From SABI01 sp963663665 (GTDB lineage Bacteria > Spirochaetota > Spirochaetia > Sphaerochaetales > Sphaerochaetaceae), in contig CAXXKP010000001.1 of NCBI GenBank assembly GCA_963663665.2, positions 1,338,758 to 1,402,757 on the forward strand: DNA of 64,000 bases, in the 5' to 3' direction. Both the position numbers and the translations under genes were made by a program. The notes under the pieces are model-generated. The model saw only the letters and a program-made list of their open reading frames with translations, made no database searches and was not told the origin of the DNA. Numbering within the stretch: the stretch's first letter is position 1; every line of letters begins with the position of its first letter. Of this stretch, positions 42,025 to 50,623 are shown in pieces.

Positions 42025-43539
42025 ATGGAAAATAATGTACTTTTATCGATGGATAATATCTCCAAAGAATTCTCAAAGGTAAGGGTTTTAGATTCCGTTA
42101 CACTTGATCTCCATAAAGGGGAGATCTTAGGACTCATCGGTGAAAATGGAGCTGGTAAATCTACTCTGATGAAAATCATTAGTGGAATTTACCAGCCAAC
42201 AAGTGGATCTCTGACTCTCGATGGGGATACTGTAGATATTCCTGATTATATTACTGCTAAAAGCCTTGGAATATCTATCGTGCCTCAAGAGTTTAATCTA
42301 ATTAATACCCTTAAAGTATATGAAAATATATTTTTAGGTAATGAAGAAGTTGGAAAAGGACATCTTTTATCCAAAAAGAGCATGAAGGCAAAAGCGAGTG
42401 AACAACTTAGACAACTTCACATGGATTTACCTGTAGATGCTCTAATTAGTGAATTGAGTGTTGCTCAGAAGCAAATGATAGAGATTTCAAAGGCACTACT
42501 TCTTCATGCTCGAATACTCATTATGGATGAACCGACTACAACCCTCACAGGACATGAAGTAGCTATTTTATTTGAGTTAATAGCACGATTAAAGAAACAA
42601 GGAGTCTCAATTCTTTTCATCTCTCATAAATTAAAAGAGGTTAAAACCATCTGTGATAGAGTTGCGATTCTAAGAGATGGGATTCTCATTAGTGTAAAAA
42701 ATGTTTCTGAGATTGATGAGGAGGATATGGCAAGAGGTATGATTGGCAGGGATTTTACTCAAGTATTCCCTCCAAAGATTGCCACAAGTGAAGATGATAA
42801 AGCATTAGAAGTTGAACATATAAGTGTCGAAAACTTACTTTACGATAATTCTTTTTATCTCAAGAGAAGAGAGATTTTGGGCTTTGCAGGTCTTGTTGGT
42901 TCTGGCCGTACCGAATTGTTTGAATCAATCATGGGCTTAAGAGTGAAACAAAAAGGTGAAATTACCTTATTTGGAAAGAAAGTTCACATTCATTCTCCTA
43001 AAGATGCTGTGAATTTTAAATTAGGTTACATAAGCGAAGACAGACAAGGTAAAGGTATTGTGAGCAATTTCTCTATAAGTGAGAATATTACGCTTATAGC
43101 ATTAAAGAAGTATGTGAATCACCTGTTGCTTGATAAAAAGAGAGAACTTGCTAAGAGCCAAGAATATGTAAAAGCTTTTAATATTGTTGCAGCATCCCCT
43201 AAGATGGCACTTCGATATTTTAGCGGTGGTAATCAACAAAAGGTCTATTTATCACGGTGGGTCGAGACTGAACCAGACATTCTCATATTTGATGAGCCAA
43301 CACGGGGAATCGATGTGAATGCGAAACGAGAAATATACGAATTTATTCATCAGTTATCACTAAAGGGAATTTCTTGTGTTGTGATTTCTTCAGAAATGGA
43401 AGAGGTGATTGGGCTTTGTTCAAGAGTTTATGTTATGCGTGAGGGAAGTATAAGTGGCGTTTTGGAAGATAATGAAATCAACGAAGAGAATATTATGTTT
43501 CTTGCAACCGGAGTAAAAGGAAGGGCTATAAATGAATAA
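42025..43539 (+). CDS. Sugar ABC transporter ATP-binding protein (RbsA/MglA type)
   Basis: A 504-residue protein with two fused ATPase domains. The first has Walker A GENGAGKST, signature ELSVAQKQM, and Walker B ILIMDEPTTTL. The second has a degenerate Walker A (AGLVGSGRTELFES), the signature FSGGNQQKVYLSR, and DILIFDEPTRGIDV. This asymmetry is normal for RbsA/MglA/XylG. I place the start at the ATG at 42025, 16 bases after the epimerase stop; a frame from 41947 overlaps that gene. The stop overlaps the permease start. Confidence 0.93.
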   Translation: MENNVLLSMDNISKEFSKVRVLDSVTLDLHKGEILGLIGENGAGKSTLMKIISGIYQPTSGSLTLDGDTVDIPDYITAKSLGISIVPQEFNLINTLKVYENIFLGNEEVGKGHLLSKKSMKAKASEQLRQLHMDLPVDALISELSVAQKQMIEISKALLLHARILIMDEPTTTLTGHEVAILFELIARLKKQGVSILFISHKLKEVKTICDRVAILRDGILISVKNVSEIDEEDMARGMIGRDFTQVFPPKIATSEDDKALEVEHISVENLLYDNSFYLKRREILGFAGLVGSGRTELFESIMGLRVKQKGEITLFGKKVHIHSPKDAVNFKLGYISEDRQGKGIVSNFSISENITLIALKKYVNHLLLDKKRELAKSQEYVKAFNIVAASPKMALRYFSGGNQQKVYLSRWVETEPDILIFDEPTRGIDVNAKREIYEFIHQLSLKGISCVVISSEMEEVIGLCSRVYVMREGSISGVLEDNEINEENIMFLATGVKGRAINE

Positions 43540-44524
43540 TGAGACTATTCTCAAAGTGTGGTCAAATAGGTCAAAAAATTACTTTAAGAATTTTAAAATA
43601 AGTGAGCATCCCACAGGGGTTGGATTCATTCTATTATTTCTTCTTGCAACAATTGTGGGATGGCCCACGTTCCTCCAGTTTAGGAACCTTACAAATATTC
43701 TACGACAAATATCATATACAGGGATTATTGCATTGGGAATGACGATGATTATCATATCTGGAGGAATTGACTTATCTGTAGGTTCAATGACAGCTTTTGT
43801 TGGTGGTATTACAATCTTTTTTCTTAATTTATTCCCTGTAGACTCTGTGTTAGCTCTCATTCTATCGTCACTTTTTGCTCTTTTGTTGGGATCTCTTTCA
43901 GGTTTATTTAATGGATTCCTTGTAACAAAAGGGAGAATTGCTCCATTCATTGCAACTCTTGGTACTATGTCTATTTTTAGATCTTTAATTCAGTATTTCT
44001 CCGGGGCAGGGAATATCCTTTCGAATAATAATTTGTATGCAGATATCGGTTCAGGTGTATTCTTAAAAATTCCTGTACCGGTTTGGGTGTTTCTGATAAT
44101 GGCTGCCATTCTCCATATTATCCTGAATAATACACGTTTCGGACGGTATATGTGTGCAGTTGGAGCTAATGAACAAGTTGCACGTTACTCAGCTATTAGA
44201 GTGCAAATCATTAAGTTAATACCTTACATTATCACCGGTTTCACAGCAGGTCTAACAGCTCTGTTGTGGTCTTCTCGTCTCAATTGTATTAATCCAAGTG
44301 ACTGTACTGGATATGAGCTTGATGCAATTGCTGCTGCTGTTATCGGGGGGACAAGTATGAATGGTGGTAAGGGCACCATCATCGGTACTGTTATGGGCGC
44401 TGTAATGCTAGGTATGATTAACAACATGTTAGTATTAGGGGGAGTTTCCTCTTACCTCCAACAGGCAGCCCGTGGATTGGTTATCATTGTGGCAGTGTTG
44501 CTACAATACAATAATAAGAACTAA
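43532..44524 (+). CDS. Sugar ABC transporter permease (RbsC type)
   Basis: A 330-residue permease with eight to ten TM helices. Family marks are ALGMTMIIISGGIDLSVGSM, then GLFNGFLVTKGRIAPFIATL, NNTRFGRYMCAVGANEQVAR and AAVIGGTSMNGGKGTIIGTV. These are typical of RbsC/XylH/AraH. The start overlaps the ATPase gene by eight bases, so translation is coupled. It forms a homodimeric channel for the adjacent binding protein and ATPase. Confidence 0.93.
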   Translation: MNNETILKVWSNRSKNYFKNFKISEHPTGVGFILLFLLATIVGWPTFLQFRNLTNILRQISYTGIIALGMTMIIISGGIDLSVGSMTAFVGGITIFFLNLFPVDSVLALILSSLFALLLGSLSGLFNGFLVTKGRIAPFIATLGTMSIFRSLIQYFSGAGNILSNNNLYADIGSGVFLKIPVPVWVFLIMAAILHIILNNTRFGRYMCAVGANEQVARYSAIRVQIIKLIPYIITGFTAGLTALLWSSRLNCINPSDCTGYELDAIAAAVIGGTSMNGGKGTIIGTVMGAVMLGMINNMLVLGGVSSYLQQAARGLVIIVAVLLQYNNKN

Positions 44525-44536
44525 CAGGAGGTTAGT

Positions 44537-45535
44537 ATGAAAAAAGTATGTATCATTATGCTTCTCATCGTGACTCTCATCGTTCCATTATTCGCACAAG
44601 GTGGAAAAGAATCATCTGTAGTGAAAATTGGTGTTTCTATTCCTAGTGCAGACCATGGCTGGACAGGAGGTATTGTATGGTGGGCAAATAAAGCAGTTGA
44701 TGATGTAAAAGCTGAAATGCCTGGAAAATTTGAGTTCAGAGTAGTAACAGCAGATAATCCTTCATCTCAAGTAAAAAATGTAGAAGATTTACTTGTATGG
44801 GGAATGGATTATTTAGTAATACTTCCTCATGAATCAGCTCCTCTCACTCCTATCGTAAAAGATGTCCATAGAGAAGGTGTAAGAGTAATGGTAGTAGACC
44901 GCGGCTTAACCGATACTTCTTTTGGGTATGTGAATCTTGCAGGAGACAACCCTGCTCTTGGGCGGCTCAGTGGACAATGGCTCAGAGAACAGATGGGTAA
45001 ACAAGGGTTAAAGAACTATGTAGCAATGGGTGGTCTTCCTGTCACAATTGACACAGAAAGAATGGATGCTTTCTTTGCAGAAATGAACAAAGATAGTTCT
45101 CTTGTGAATCTTCTTGGGAAAAACAAGTATGAATTTGCTGACTGGTCAACACAAAAAGGACTTTCCCTCATGGAAACTTTCCTTCAACAGTATCCAAAAA
45201 TCGATGCAGTATTCTGTCAAGATGATGACGTTCTAACTGGAGTGCTTCAAGCAATTAAAGAATCAGGAAGAACTGATGTGAAAATTGCTCTTGGTGGGGC
45301 TGGATCAAAAGTAGTCTATAAGATGATTATGGATGGAAATCCATTGGTAAAAGCTACAGCAACCTATCATCCATCAATGATTGCAGATGGAATCCATTAC
45401 ATTGTAGATGTCGCTACTGGCAAGATAGCAGATGATTTCCATCTTGCTTCTTCTCCTAAAACAGTAATTATTCCTTCAGTGTTGGTGGATAAATCAAATG
45501 TAGCTCAATACTATGAACCAGCATCAATTTTCTAA
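44537..45535 (+). CDS. Sugar ABC transporter substrate-binding protein (RbsB type)
   Basis: A 332-residue periplasmic binding protein. The signal peptide KKVCIIMLLIVTLIVPLFA precedes QGGKESSVVKIGVSIPSADH. The type-I fold is evident from DLLVWGMDYLVILPHESAPL, VMVVDRGLTDTSFGYVNLAG, AVFCQDDDVLTGVLQAIKES and YHPSMIADGIHYIVDVATGK. It is last in the operon, behind GGAGGTTAGT, and a hairpin follows. The HGW and QDDD motifs recur in binding proteins for pentoses and polyols, but I cannot name the ligand. Confidence 0.92.
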   Translation: MKKVCIIMLLIVTLIVPLFAQGGKESSVVKIGVSIPSADHGWTGGIVWWANKAVDDVKAEMPGKFEFRVVTADNPSSQVKNVEDLLVWGMDYLVILPHESAPLTPIVKDVHREGVRVMVVDRGLTDTSFGYVNLAGDNPALGRLSGQWLREQMGKQGLKNYVAMGGLPVTIDTERMDAFFAEMNKDSSLVNLLGKNKYEFADWSTQKGLSLMETFLQQYPKIDAVFCQDDDVLTGVLQAIKESGRTDVKIALGGAGSKVVYKMIMDGNPLVKATATYHPSMIADGIHYIVDVATGKIADDFHLASSPKTVIIPSVLVDKSNVAQYYEPASIF

Positions 45536-45556
45536 TTAACACGAATTGTCTTTCAG

Positions 45557-45592
45557 GAGGCTACTCTTTTCTTACATGGAGAGGGTAGCTTC
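45557..45592 (+). terminator. Probable terminator of the second sugar operon
   Basis: GAGGCTAC and GTAGCTTC form an 8-bp stem (one G-U), with extra TCT/AGAGG pairing inside. The tail is TCTTTATTT. It lies 21 bases after the binding-protein stop and before the Memo-like gene. Confidence 0.65.
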
Positions 45593-45640
45593 TCTTTATT
45601 TCCATCAACAATAGGTATATAGTTATCCTAAGAGGTCCAT

Positions 45641-46534
45641 ATGGATAAAGGAAGGATTCCATCTACCAATATTCGACCTGCATTGTATAGCTCATTTTGG
45701 TATCAAGGAGATGCAGAACTTCTTAGAGAAGAGATTCAAGAAGCTTTATTACACTCAAAAAAGACTCCAAAATTAGAGAAAGAGCCTCTTTTTATGGTAC
45801 TTCCACACTCTGGTCTTACCTATTCAAAAAGAGCATTGACACATTTATTGCGGTATCACCCTTCAGTAATTAAACGAGTTGTTTTACTAAGTCCTTCACA
45901 TTATGTTCCGCTACATCCAAATTCTATTTATCAGAGTAATTTTGACGGATATGATACCCCTTTAGGGATATTACCTCACCTAGATTTGAAGTTAGACCAT
46001 TTTACCCATATAGATAATGAACCTTTCTTGAGGGAACATGCAGTAGAGATGATTCTTCCAATTCTAGCCTATAAGCAATTTGAGCAACAACAACATATTC
46101 ACACTGAAATGTTTTTAATAAACCATATTGATAGTCAAGAAACGACCCAATCTATTGCGAATTCACTTTTACACGCTTTACGTAAAGAAGATTTTTCATT
46201 ATGTGAGACACTTATAATTGCTTCGAGCGATTTTACTCATTATGGAAAAAGATTTAACCATACTCCTTTTGAAGGAAAGGATTCGGTTGATACACTTATT
46301 AAAGATGCCGATATGGTTATAATTAATCAACTCATTAACGGAATTCATACACAAAAAACTACGTACCCAGCAACCCCATGTGGATATGCTGCCATGAGTA
46401 TTGTGAGTGAAATGGCACATCAACTCTCTTTACAAGGAAAGCTTATAGATTACTACACTTCAAAACAGATTATGCAAAGTGATGATAGCGTGTCATACGC
46501 AACAATTTTCTTTTCAAGGAGACATGATGGATAA
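45641..46534 (+). CDS. amrB: AmmeMemoRadiSam system protein B (Memo-like)
   Basis: A 297-residue Memo-family protein of the dioxygenase-like fold. It shows RPALYSSFWYQGDAELLREE, LPHSGLTYSKRALTHLLRYH, VVLLSPSHYVP, IIASSDFTHYGKRFNHTPFE and YPATPCGYAAMSIVSEM. The His and Cys positions match the metal-binding residues of human MEMO1. The gene is followed, with overlap, by the AMMECR1-like and radical SAM genes, giving the complete AmmeMemoRadiSam set. The biochemical role of this trio is not established; protein or RNA modification has been suggested. Confidence 0.9.
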   Translation: MDKGRIPSTNIRPALYSSFWYQGDAELLREEIQEALLHSKKTPKLEKEPLFMVLPHSGLTYSKRALTHLLRYHPSVIKRVVLLSPSHYVPLHPNSIYQSNFDGYDTPLGILPHLDLKLDHFTHIDNEPFLREHAVEMILPILAYKQFEQQQHIHTEMFLINHIDSQETTQSIANSLLHALRKEDFSLCETLIIASSDFTHYGKRFNHTPFEGKDSVDTLIKDADMVIINQLINGIHTQKTTYPATPCGYAAMSIVSEMAHQLSLQGKLIDYYTSKQIMQSDDSVSYATIFFSRRHDG

Positions 46535-47090
46535 GATTTTACAAACACAACTCATTTCATTAGCGCATGGATCGATACTGGAAGAATTCAATATGGGAAA
46601 GAGTTCAACGTATGAAATGTTAAAAAGAAGAGATAGCGCAGATCTTAATAGAGTTTGTGGGATCTTCGTTACCATAAAGAAAGAGGAGAAAGGGGGAAAT
46701 AAGGTGCTTCGAGGGTGTATAGGAACCATTGAAGGAGTTTATCCAGTAGTCGATGGAGTCTATAAATTAGCTAAAGAGTGTGCGTTTGAAGACCCACGGT
46801 TTCTTCCTCTCTCTTTGGAAGAGTATTATCGTATTGCAATACAAATATCTCTACTATCTCCTCTTAAAGAGATTCATTCTTTCGATGAGATAACCTTAGG
46901 GACTCATGGAGTTGTATATGAATATCACCATCATAGAGCACTTTTTCTTCCTGAAGTAGCTACTGAACAACAATGGTCAATCGGTAGATTACTGAATCAA
47001 CTCTGTATCAAGGCTTCATTACCTCCTGATCACTATAAAGGAGGCGAAGGTAAGCTTTTCACCTTCACTGTAGAATCTTTTGGAGATTAA
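46527..47090 (+). CDS. amrA: AmmeMemoRadiSam system protein A (AMMECR1-like)
   Basis: A 187-residue AMMECR1-domain protein. The family-defining LRGCIGTIEGVYPVVDGVYK is present, followed by AFEDPRFLPLSLEEYYRIAI and SLLSPLKEIHSFDEITLGTH, then the typical ALFLPEVATEQQWSIGRLLN. I choose the ATG at 46527, five bases after AAGGAG; the adjacent ATG at 46524 is too close. It overlaps the Memo-like gene by eight bases and precedes the radical SAM gene by two. AMMECR1 proteins are conserved in all domains, and their activity is unknown. Confidence 0.9.
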   Translation: MDKILQTQLISLAHGSILEEFNMGKSSTYEMLKRRDSADLNRVCGIFVTIKKEEKGGNKVLRGCIGTIEGVYPVVDGVYKLAKECAFEDPRFLPLSLEEYYRIAIQISLLSPLKEIHSFDEITLGTHGVVYEYHHHRALFLPEVATEQQWSIGRLLNQLCIKASLPPDHYKGGEGKLFTFTVESFGD

Positions 47091-47092
47091 AC

Positions 47093-48082
47093 ATGAGCGC
47101 ACATATTTCTTGTGATCTCTGCTACAAAAAATGTTCGTTAGCGATTCACCAAATAGGATCGTGTGGTGTGAGAATGAATGATGGGAAAACTATAGGAAGT
47201 ATTGATACTCAAAAAATTATTGCTTCTCACATTGATCCTATTGAGAAGAAACCAATATATCACTTTTTCCCTTGTACAAAAACATATTCGATTGGAATGC
47301 TTGGGTGCAATTTAAAATGCAAATTTTGTCAAAATTCCCATATTTCACAATCCCCATATATCAACCAATATGGGTTATCCAAACCAGTTGATCCTCAATT
47401 CCTTATTAAACAGATGGTAGCAAATAATTCTAAAATAATGAGTTATACATACAGCGAACCTATAGTGTGGAGTGATTATATCATACCTATTGCAGAAAAA
47501 GTGAGAGAGGCAGGCTTTTATAACCTTTTTGTTACAAATGGAACTTTTAGTGAAACGTCGCTTTTACGATTATCACCTTTGATTGATGCCATAAACATTG
47601 ATCTCAAGGGAGATGAAAATTTTTATACACAAATCGCTGCTTCTCCAAATGCACTTAGTTCAGTACTACGGTCAGTAGAACATTTTGCTAATAACGATAA
47701 AACTATATTAGAAGTAACCACCTTAATAATTGAACCAATACACACAAGGAAAATGATACGAGAACTTGGTATAATCCTAAAGAAATTGAATGTGAATGTA
47801 TGGCATCTAAGTCGATTCTTTCCCTCCTATGCAATGAGTCATCTCGAACCAACAGCTACAGAATATCTTGAAGAAATGGCGAAAATTGCCAAGGATTGTG
47901 GAATTGCACATATTTACTTAGGGAATGTGTCAAATGAAAAAGAGCAAAACCTAACCTGTCCAGAATGTGGAACTCTGATTAATAGAAATAAAACTTCTCA
48001 AATATGTACGCAAAAAGGGGATTTAAAATGCCCTTCGTGTAATCATAAATTCTACGGTAAGTTTAATTATCCTCTATTTTAA
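47093..48082 (+). CDS. amrS: AmmeMemoRadiSam radical SAM protein
   Basis: A 329-residue radical SAM enzyme. The 4Fe-4S motif is GMLGCNLKCKFCQNSHISQS (CX3CX2C, about residue 78). Two more Cys regions are visible: an N-terminal CDLCYKKCSLAIHQIGSCGV and a C-terminal zinc-ribbon-like CPECG...CPSCNHKFYG. The GTFSE segment and the DAINIDLKGDENFYTQIA strand are typical of the PflA-like AmmeMemoRadiSam family. It is third in the coupled trio, so it probably modifies a substrate held by the A and B proteins. Confidence 0.92.
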   Translation: MSAHISCDLCYKKCSLAIHQIGSCGVRMNDGKTIGSIDTQKIIASHIDPIEKKPIYHFFPCTKTYSIGMLGCNLKCKFCQNSHISQSPYINQYGLSKPVDPQFLIKQMVANNSKIMSYTYSEPIVWSDYIIPIAEKVREAGFYNLFVTNGTFSETSLLRLSPLIDAINIDLKGDENFYTQIAASPNALSSVLRSVEHFANNDKTILEVTTLIIEPIHTRKMIRELGIILKKLNVNVWHLSRFFPSYAMSHLEPTATEYLEEMAKIAKDCGIAHIYLGNVSNEKEQNLTCPECGTLINRNKTSQICTQKGDLKCPSCNHKFYGKFNYPLF

Positions 48083-48164
48083 TACTATATGGTACCTCTA
48101 AAGACCTGCTTATTAATTGTTTGAGTGATATTTTCTATTAAACTCATAAATTAGAAAAGAATTT

Positions 48165-50483
48165 TTATTTCTTAAATGATGATAGCTTCTTCTCAATTCT
48201 ATCTGTGAAGAGTATCACTGGAGGAAGAATAAATAATGTGGCAAGCATAGTATTTAGAAGCGATGTAGATACGAGAATTCCGAAATAACGGATAGGAATA
48301 TAAGAGCCAAAACTTAACATCGAGATCCCTAATACAATCGCTGCAGTTGTTAATATTATAGGTCTACTTGTTTCATGTATAGTTTCTCTCAGAGAAAGTT
48401 TAACATTTTGGTGGTTATTCTCGATTTCTTTATTTTTATAGCGAATAAGGAAATGGATAGCATCATCAATTCCAACCCCTATTGTAACACTAGTGAATCC
48501 GATAGTGATGATATCAAAAGGAATATGGGTGAAATACATCACTATATAATTAATCATGATACCTACTACAATGGGAATAATACTAAAGATTCCGAATTTA
48601 AATGATTTAAATGAGAATGCTGAGATAAGAAATACAAGGATAAAAGAGATAAGAGTAGAGAGCTTTTGGTCATAACTAATCCTATTACTGAAAGCAATAG
48701 CATCTTCCCCATCGCCCCATTGTTCTACCTGAGTGCCTTCTGGAAGGATTGAAACATACTGAGCAACGATATCCTTGATTCTATACGCACTTTGAACAGT
48801 AAACACATCTCGTTCAATCTCGTCCCACACTTTGAGAATGAGAGTCATTTCGTTACCATTTTCGTTTATTAATAGGTTTAAAGTTGATGTAGAAGGCGAG
48901 TCTTTGCTAAGAATTATCATCAATCGATTGAGGAGATTAATAAGGCCACTGGATTCGGGAATCTCAGATGCTCCTGAATAGATTCTATTCATAAATGCTA
49001 CATATCGAGAATAACTCAACACATCCGAAATATCATGAGAATGGTCTAGTAAAGCAGATTCGAAATTATATACTTGAGTGAGTCGTTCAGGGTCTAAGAA
49101 AAAGTTTTTCTCGTTATTTGGTGCCTTTAACGTGATATAGTAATTAGTTGTTCCTTTGAACTCTTTCGTAATCGCAAGAGAATCGACGATGATAGGTTCT
49201 TTGCGAGGAAAATAGCTCATGTAATTAGTTTCAAGGACAATATGATCTTTTGTAAGAAGGAAACCAGAGAAAATCACTACGATAAGTGCCAGAAATAGCA
49301 TCCATTTTCGCATAACGATTCTGCTAATTGCTTTACTTAAAAATGCTATAGGACCCTTCGCAAATAGTATTAGATGATGTTTTTTTGGTGCAATAGTAAT
49401 AGTGAGAATGGCAGGGAGATATGTAACTGAAAGAAGCGCACAGAAAGTAATGCCGATTGAAACACTGATGCCAAACTCCTTGAAGGCATTCGTGCGTGCT
49501 GTAAGTAAGCTAATGAATCCAACCACATCAGTGATACAGGCTAATATTATAGTCTTACCGATTTTTACTACAGCCTTATGAACATATTCTTTCTCTCCTT
49601 GATGATAACTATGAAAATATTCAGTTAGAACATGGATAGAGTAGGATGATCCAATAGTGAGAACAAGCACTGGTGTGATGATGTTGACGACTGTGAGTGG
49701 GTACCCTAAAACAGCCATTGCTCCAAAGGTCCACACAATTCCAATAACTGACAGAGAGAATGGTATAACAGACGCTCTTTTCGCCTTGAAACTTAAATAA
49801 TAGACAGCGAGGATTACAAGAAAGCTTAGTGAAAGGAGGGTAACAAGGTCTTTTGAAAGATATTCCATAATTCTTTTTGCAATGACTTGATCGCCAATCA
49901 TATAGACTTTTGAATTTTGCTCAACTTCCTTGAAAATATCATGTATTTCATCTATGAGAGCTGGGTTGTCTGGAACGATCGCAAAGGTAAAGATAAAAGA
50001 ATCATAGGTATCTGAAACAAGAAGGCCTTTTACGATATCGTCATTCTTTACTCGGTTTTCAAATTCCTTAGCACTTGTAGTGTTCCATTTCCCCCCTTCA
50101 GTAGGGTCTGTCATGGGGCGAGTGACCAATCGACTTCCTTTTTTCTCAATTGTGATAAAATCAAAAATCGAAGTTACGCTACCGACGCCGTCATTACTTC
50201 TCATCTGCTCTACAGCAGAAAATATGCTGTTAAGAATTTCAGGGTCAAATAAATTATCATTGGTTACTACAATAGTATGGTTAGAAGTAAACTTATCATT
50301 CTTATTCTTAAGTTCTTCATAATAATGACTAGTGGGAGGAATCATATCCGTATAGTTAGAACTAAATTTCAGCCACAGCAGAGCAAAAATACCAAAAGCT
50401 ATTGTGATTATTGCTACGAAAATCACCGTGAGGCGTGGATAGGACTCTATTCTTTTTATAAGTCTTTCTAAGAATGAATGCAT
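48165..50483 (-). CDS. RND/MMPL-family exporter (second copy)
   Basis: A 772-residue inner-membrane protein of the same RND/MMPL class as the one at 302-2776. TM1 (about 14-35) is followed by a periplasmic loop with KFSSNYTDMIPPTSHYYEEL, a TM block with TPVLVLTIGSSYSIHVLTEY, a second loop, and a final TM block with TIGVGIDDAIHFLIRYKN and RETIHETSRPIILTTAAIVL. I choose the ATG at 50483; a TTG nine codons earlier also lacks a ribosome site. It lies convergent with the AmmeMemoRadiSam genes. Here no LolA-like gene is adjacent. The substrate is unknown. Confidence 0.88.
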   Translation of the reverse strand: MHSFLERLIKRIESYPRLTVIFVAIITIAFGIFALLWLKFSSNYTDMIPPTSHYYEELKNKNDKFTSNHTIVVTNDNLFDPEILNSIFSAVEQMRSNDGVGSVTSIFDFITIEKKGSRLVTRPMTDPTEGGKWNTTSAKEFENRVKNDDIVKGLLVSDTYDSFIFTFAIVPDNPALIDEIHDIFKEVEQNSKVYMIGDQVIAKRIMEYLSKDLVTLLSLSFLVILAVYYLSFKAKRASVIPFSLSVIGIVWTFGAMAVLGYPLTVVNIITPVLVLTIGSSYSIHVLTEYFHSYHQGEKEYVHKAVVKIGKTIILACITDVVGFISLLTARTNAFKEFGISVSIGITFCALLSVTYLPAILTITIAPKKHHLILFAKGPIAFLSKAISRIVMRKWMLFLALIVVIFSGFLLTKDHIVLETNYMSYFPRKEPIIVDSLAITKEFKGTTNYYITLKAPNNEKNFFLDPERLTQVYNFESALLDHSHDISDVLSYSRYVAFMNRIYSGASEIPESSGLINLLNRLMIILSKDSPSTSTLNLLINENGNEMTLILKVWDEIERDVFTVQSAYRIKDIVAQYVSILPEGTQVEQWGDGEDAIAFSNRISYDQKLSTLISFILVFLISAFSFKSFKFGIFSIIPIVVGIMINYIVMYFTHIPFDIITIGFTSVTIGVGIDDAIHFLIRYKNKEIENNHQNVKLSLRETIHETSRPIILTTAAIVLGISMLSFGSYIPIRYFGILVSTSLLNTMLATLFILPPVILFTDRIEKKLSSFKK

Positions 50484-50575
50484 GTTGCATATATAATAAA
50501 CGAATTTCAATCATATGAGCAAGGAATATTGGTTAACTAAGTGAGAAAATCTTATTCATTGATTAATTTTTTGGA

Positions 50576-50603
50576 AATAAAAAAGGAGCTGTTTTATCAG
50601 CCC
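50576..50603 (-). terminator. Rho-independent terminator of the helicase gene
   Basis: On the minus strand GGGGCTG and CAGCTCC (50603-50584, one G-U pair) form a 7-bp stem with a 6-base loop, followed by TTTTTTATT. It is 20 bases after the helicase stop. Confidence 0.85.
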
Positions 50604-50623
50604 CTTTTATGATAATTGTTCAA

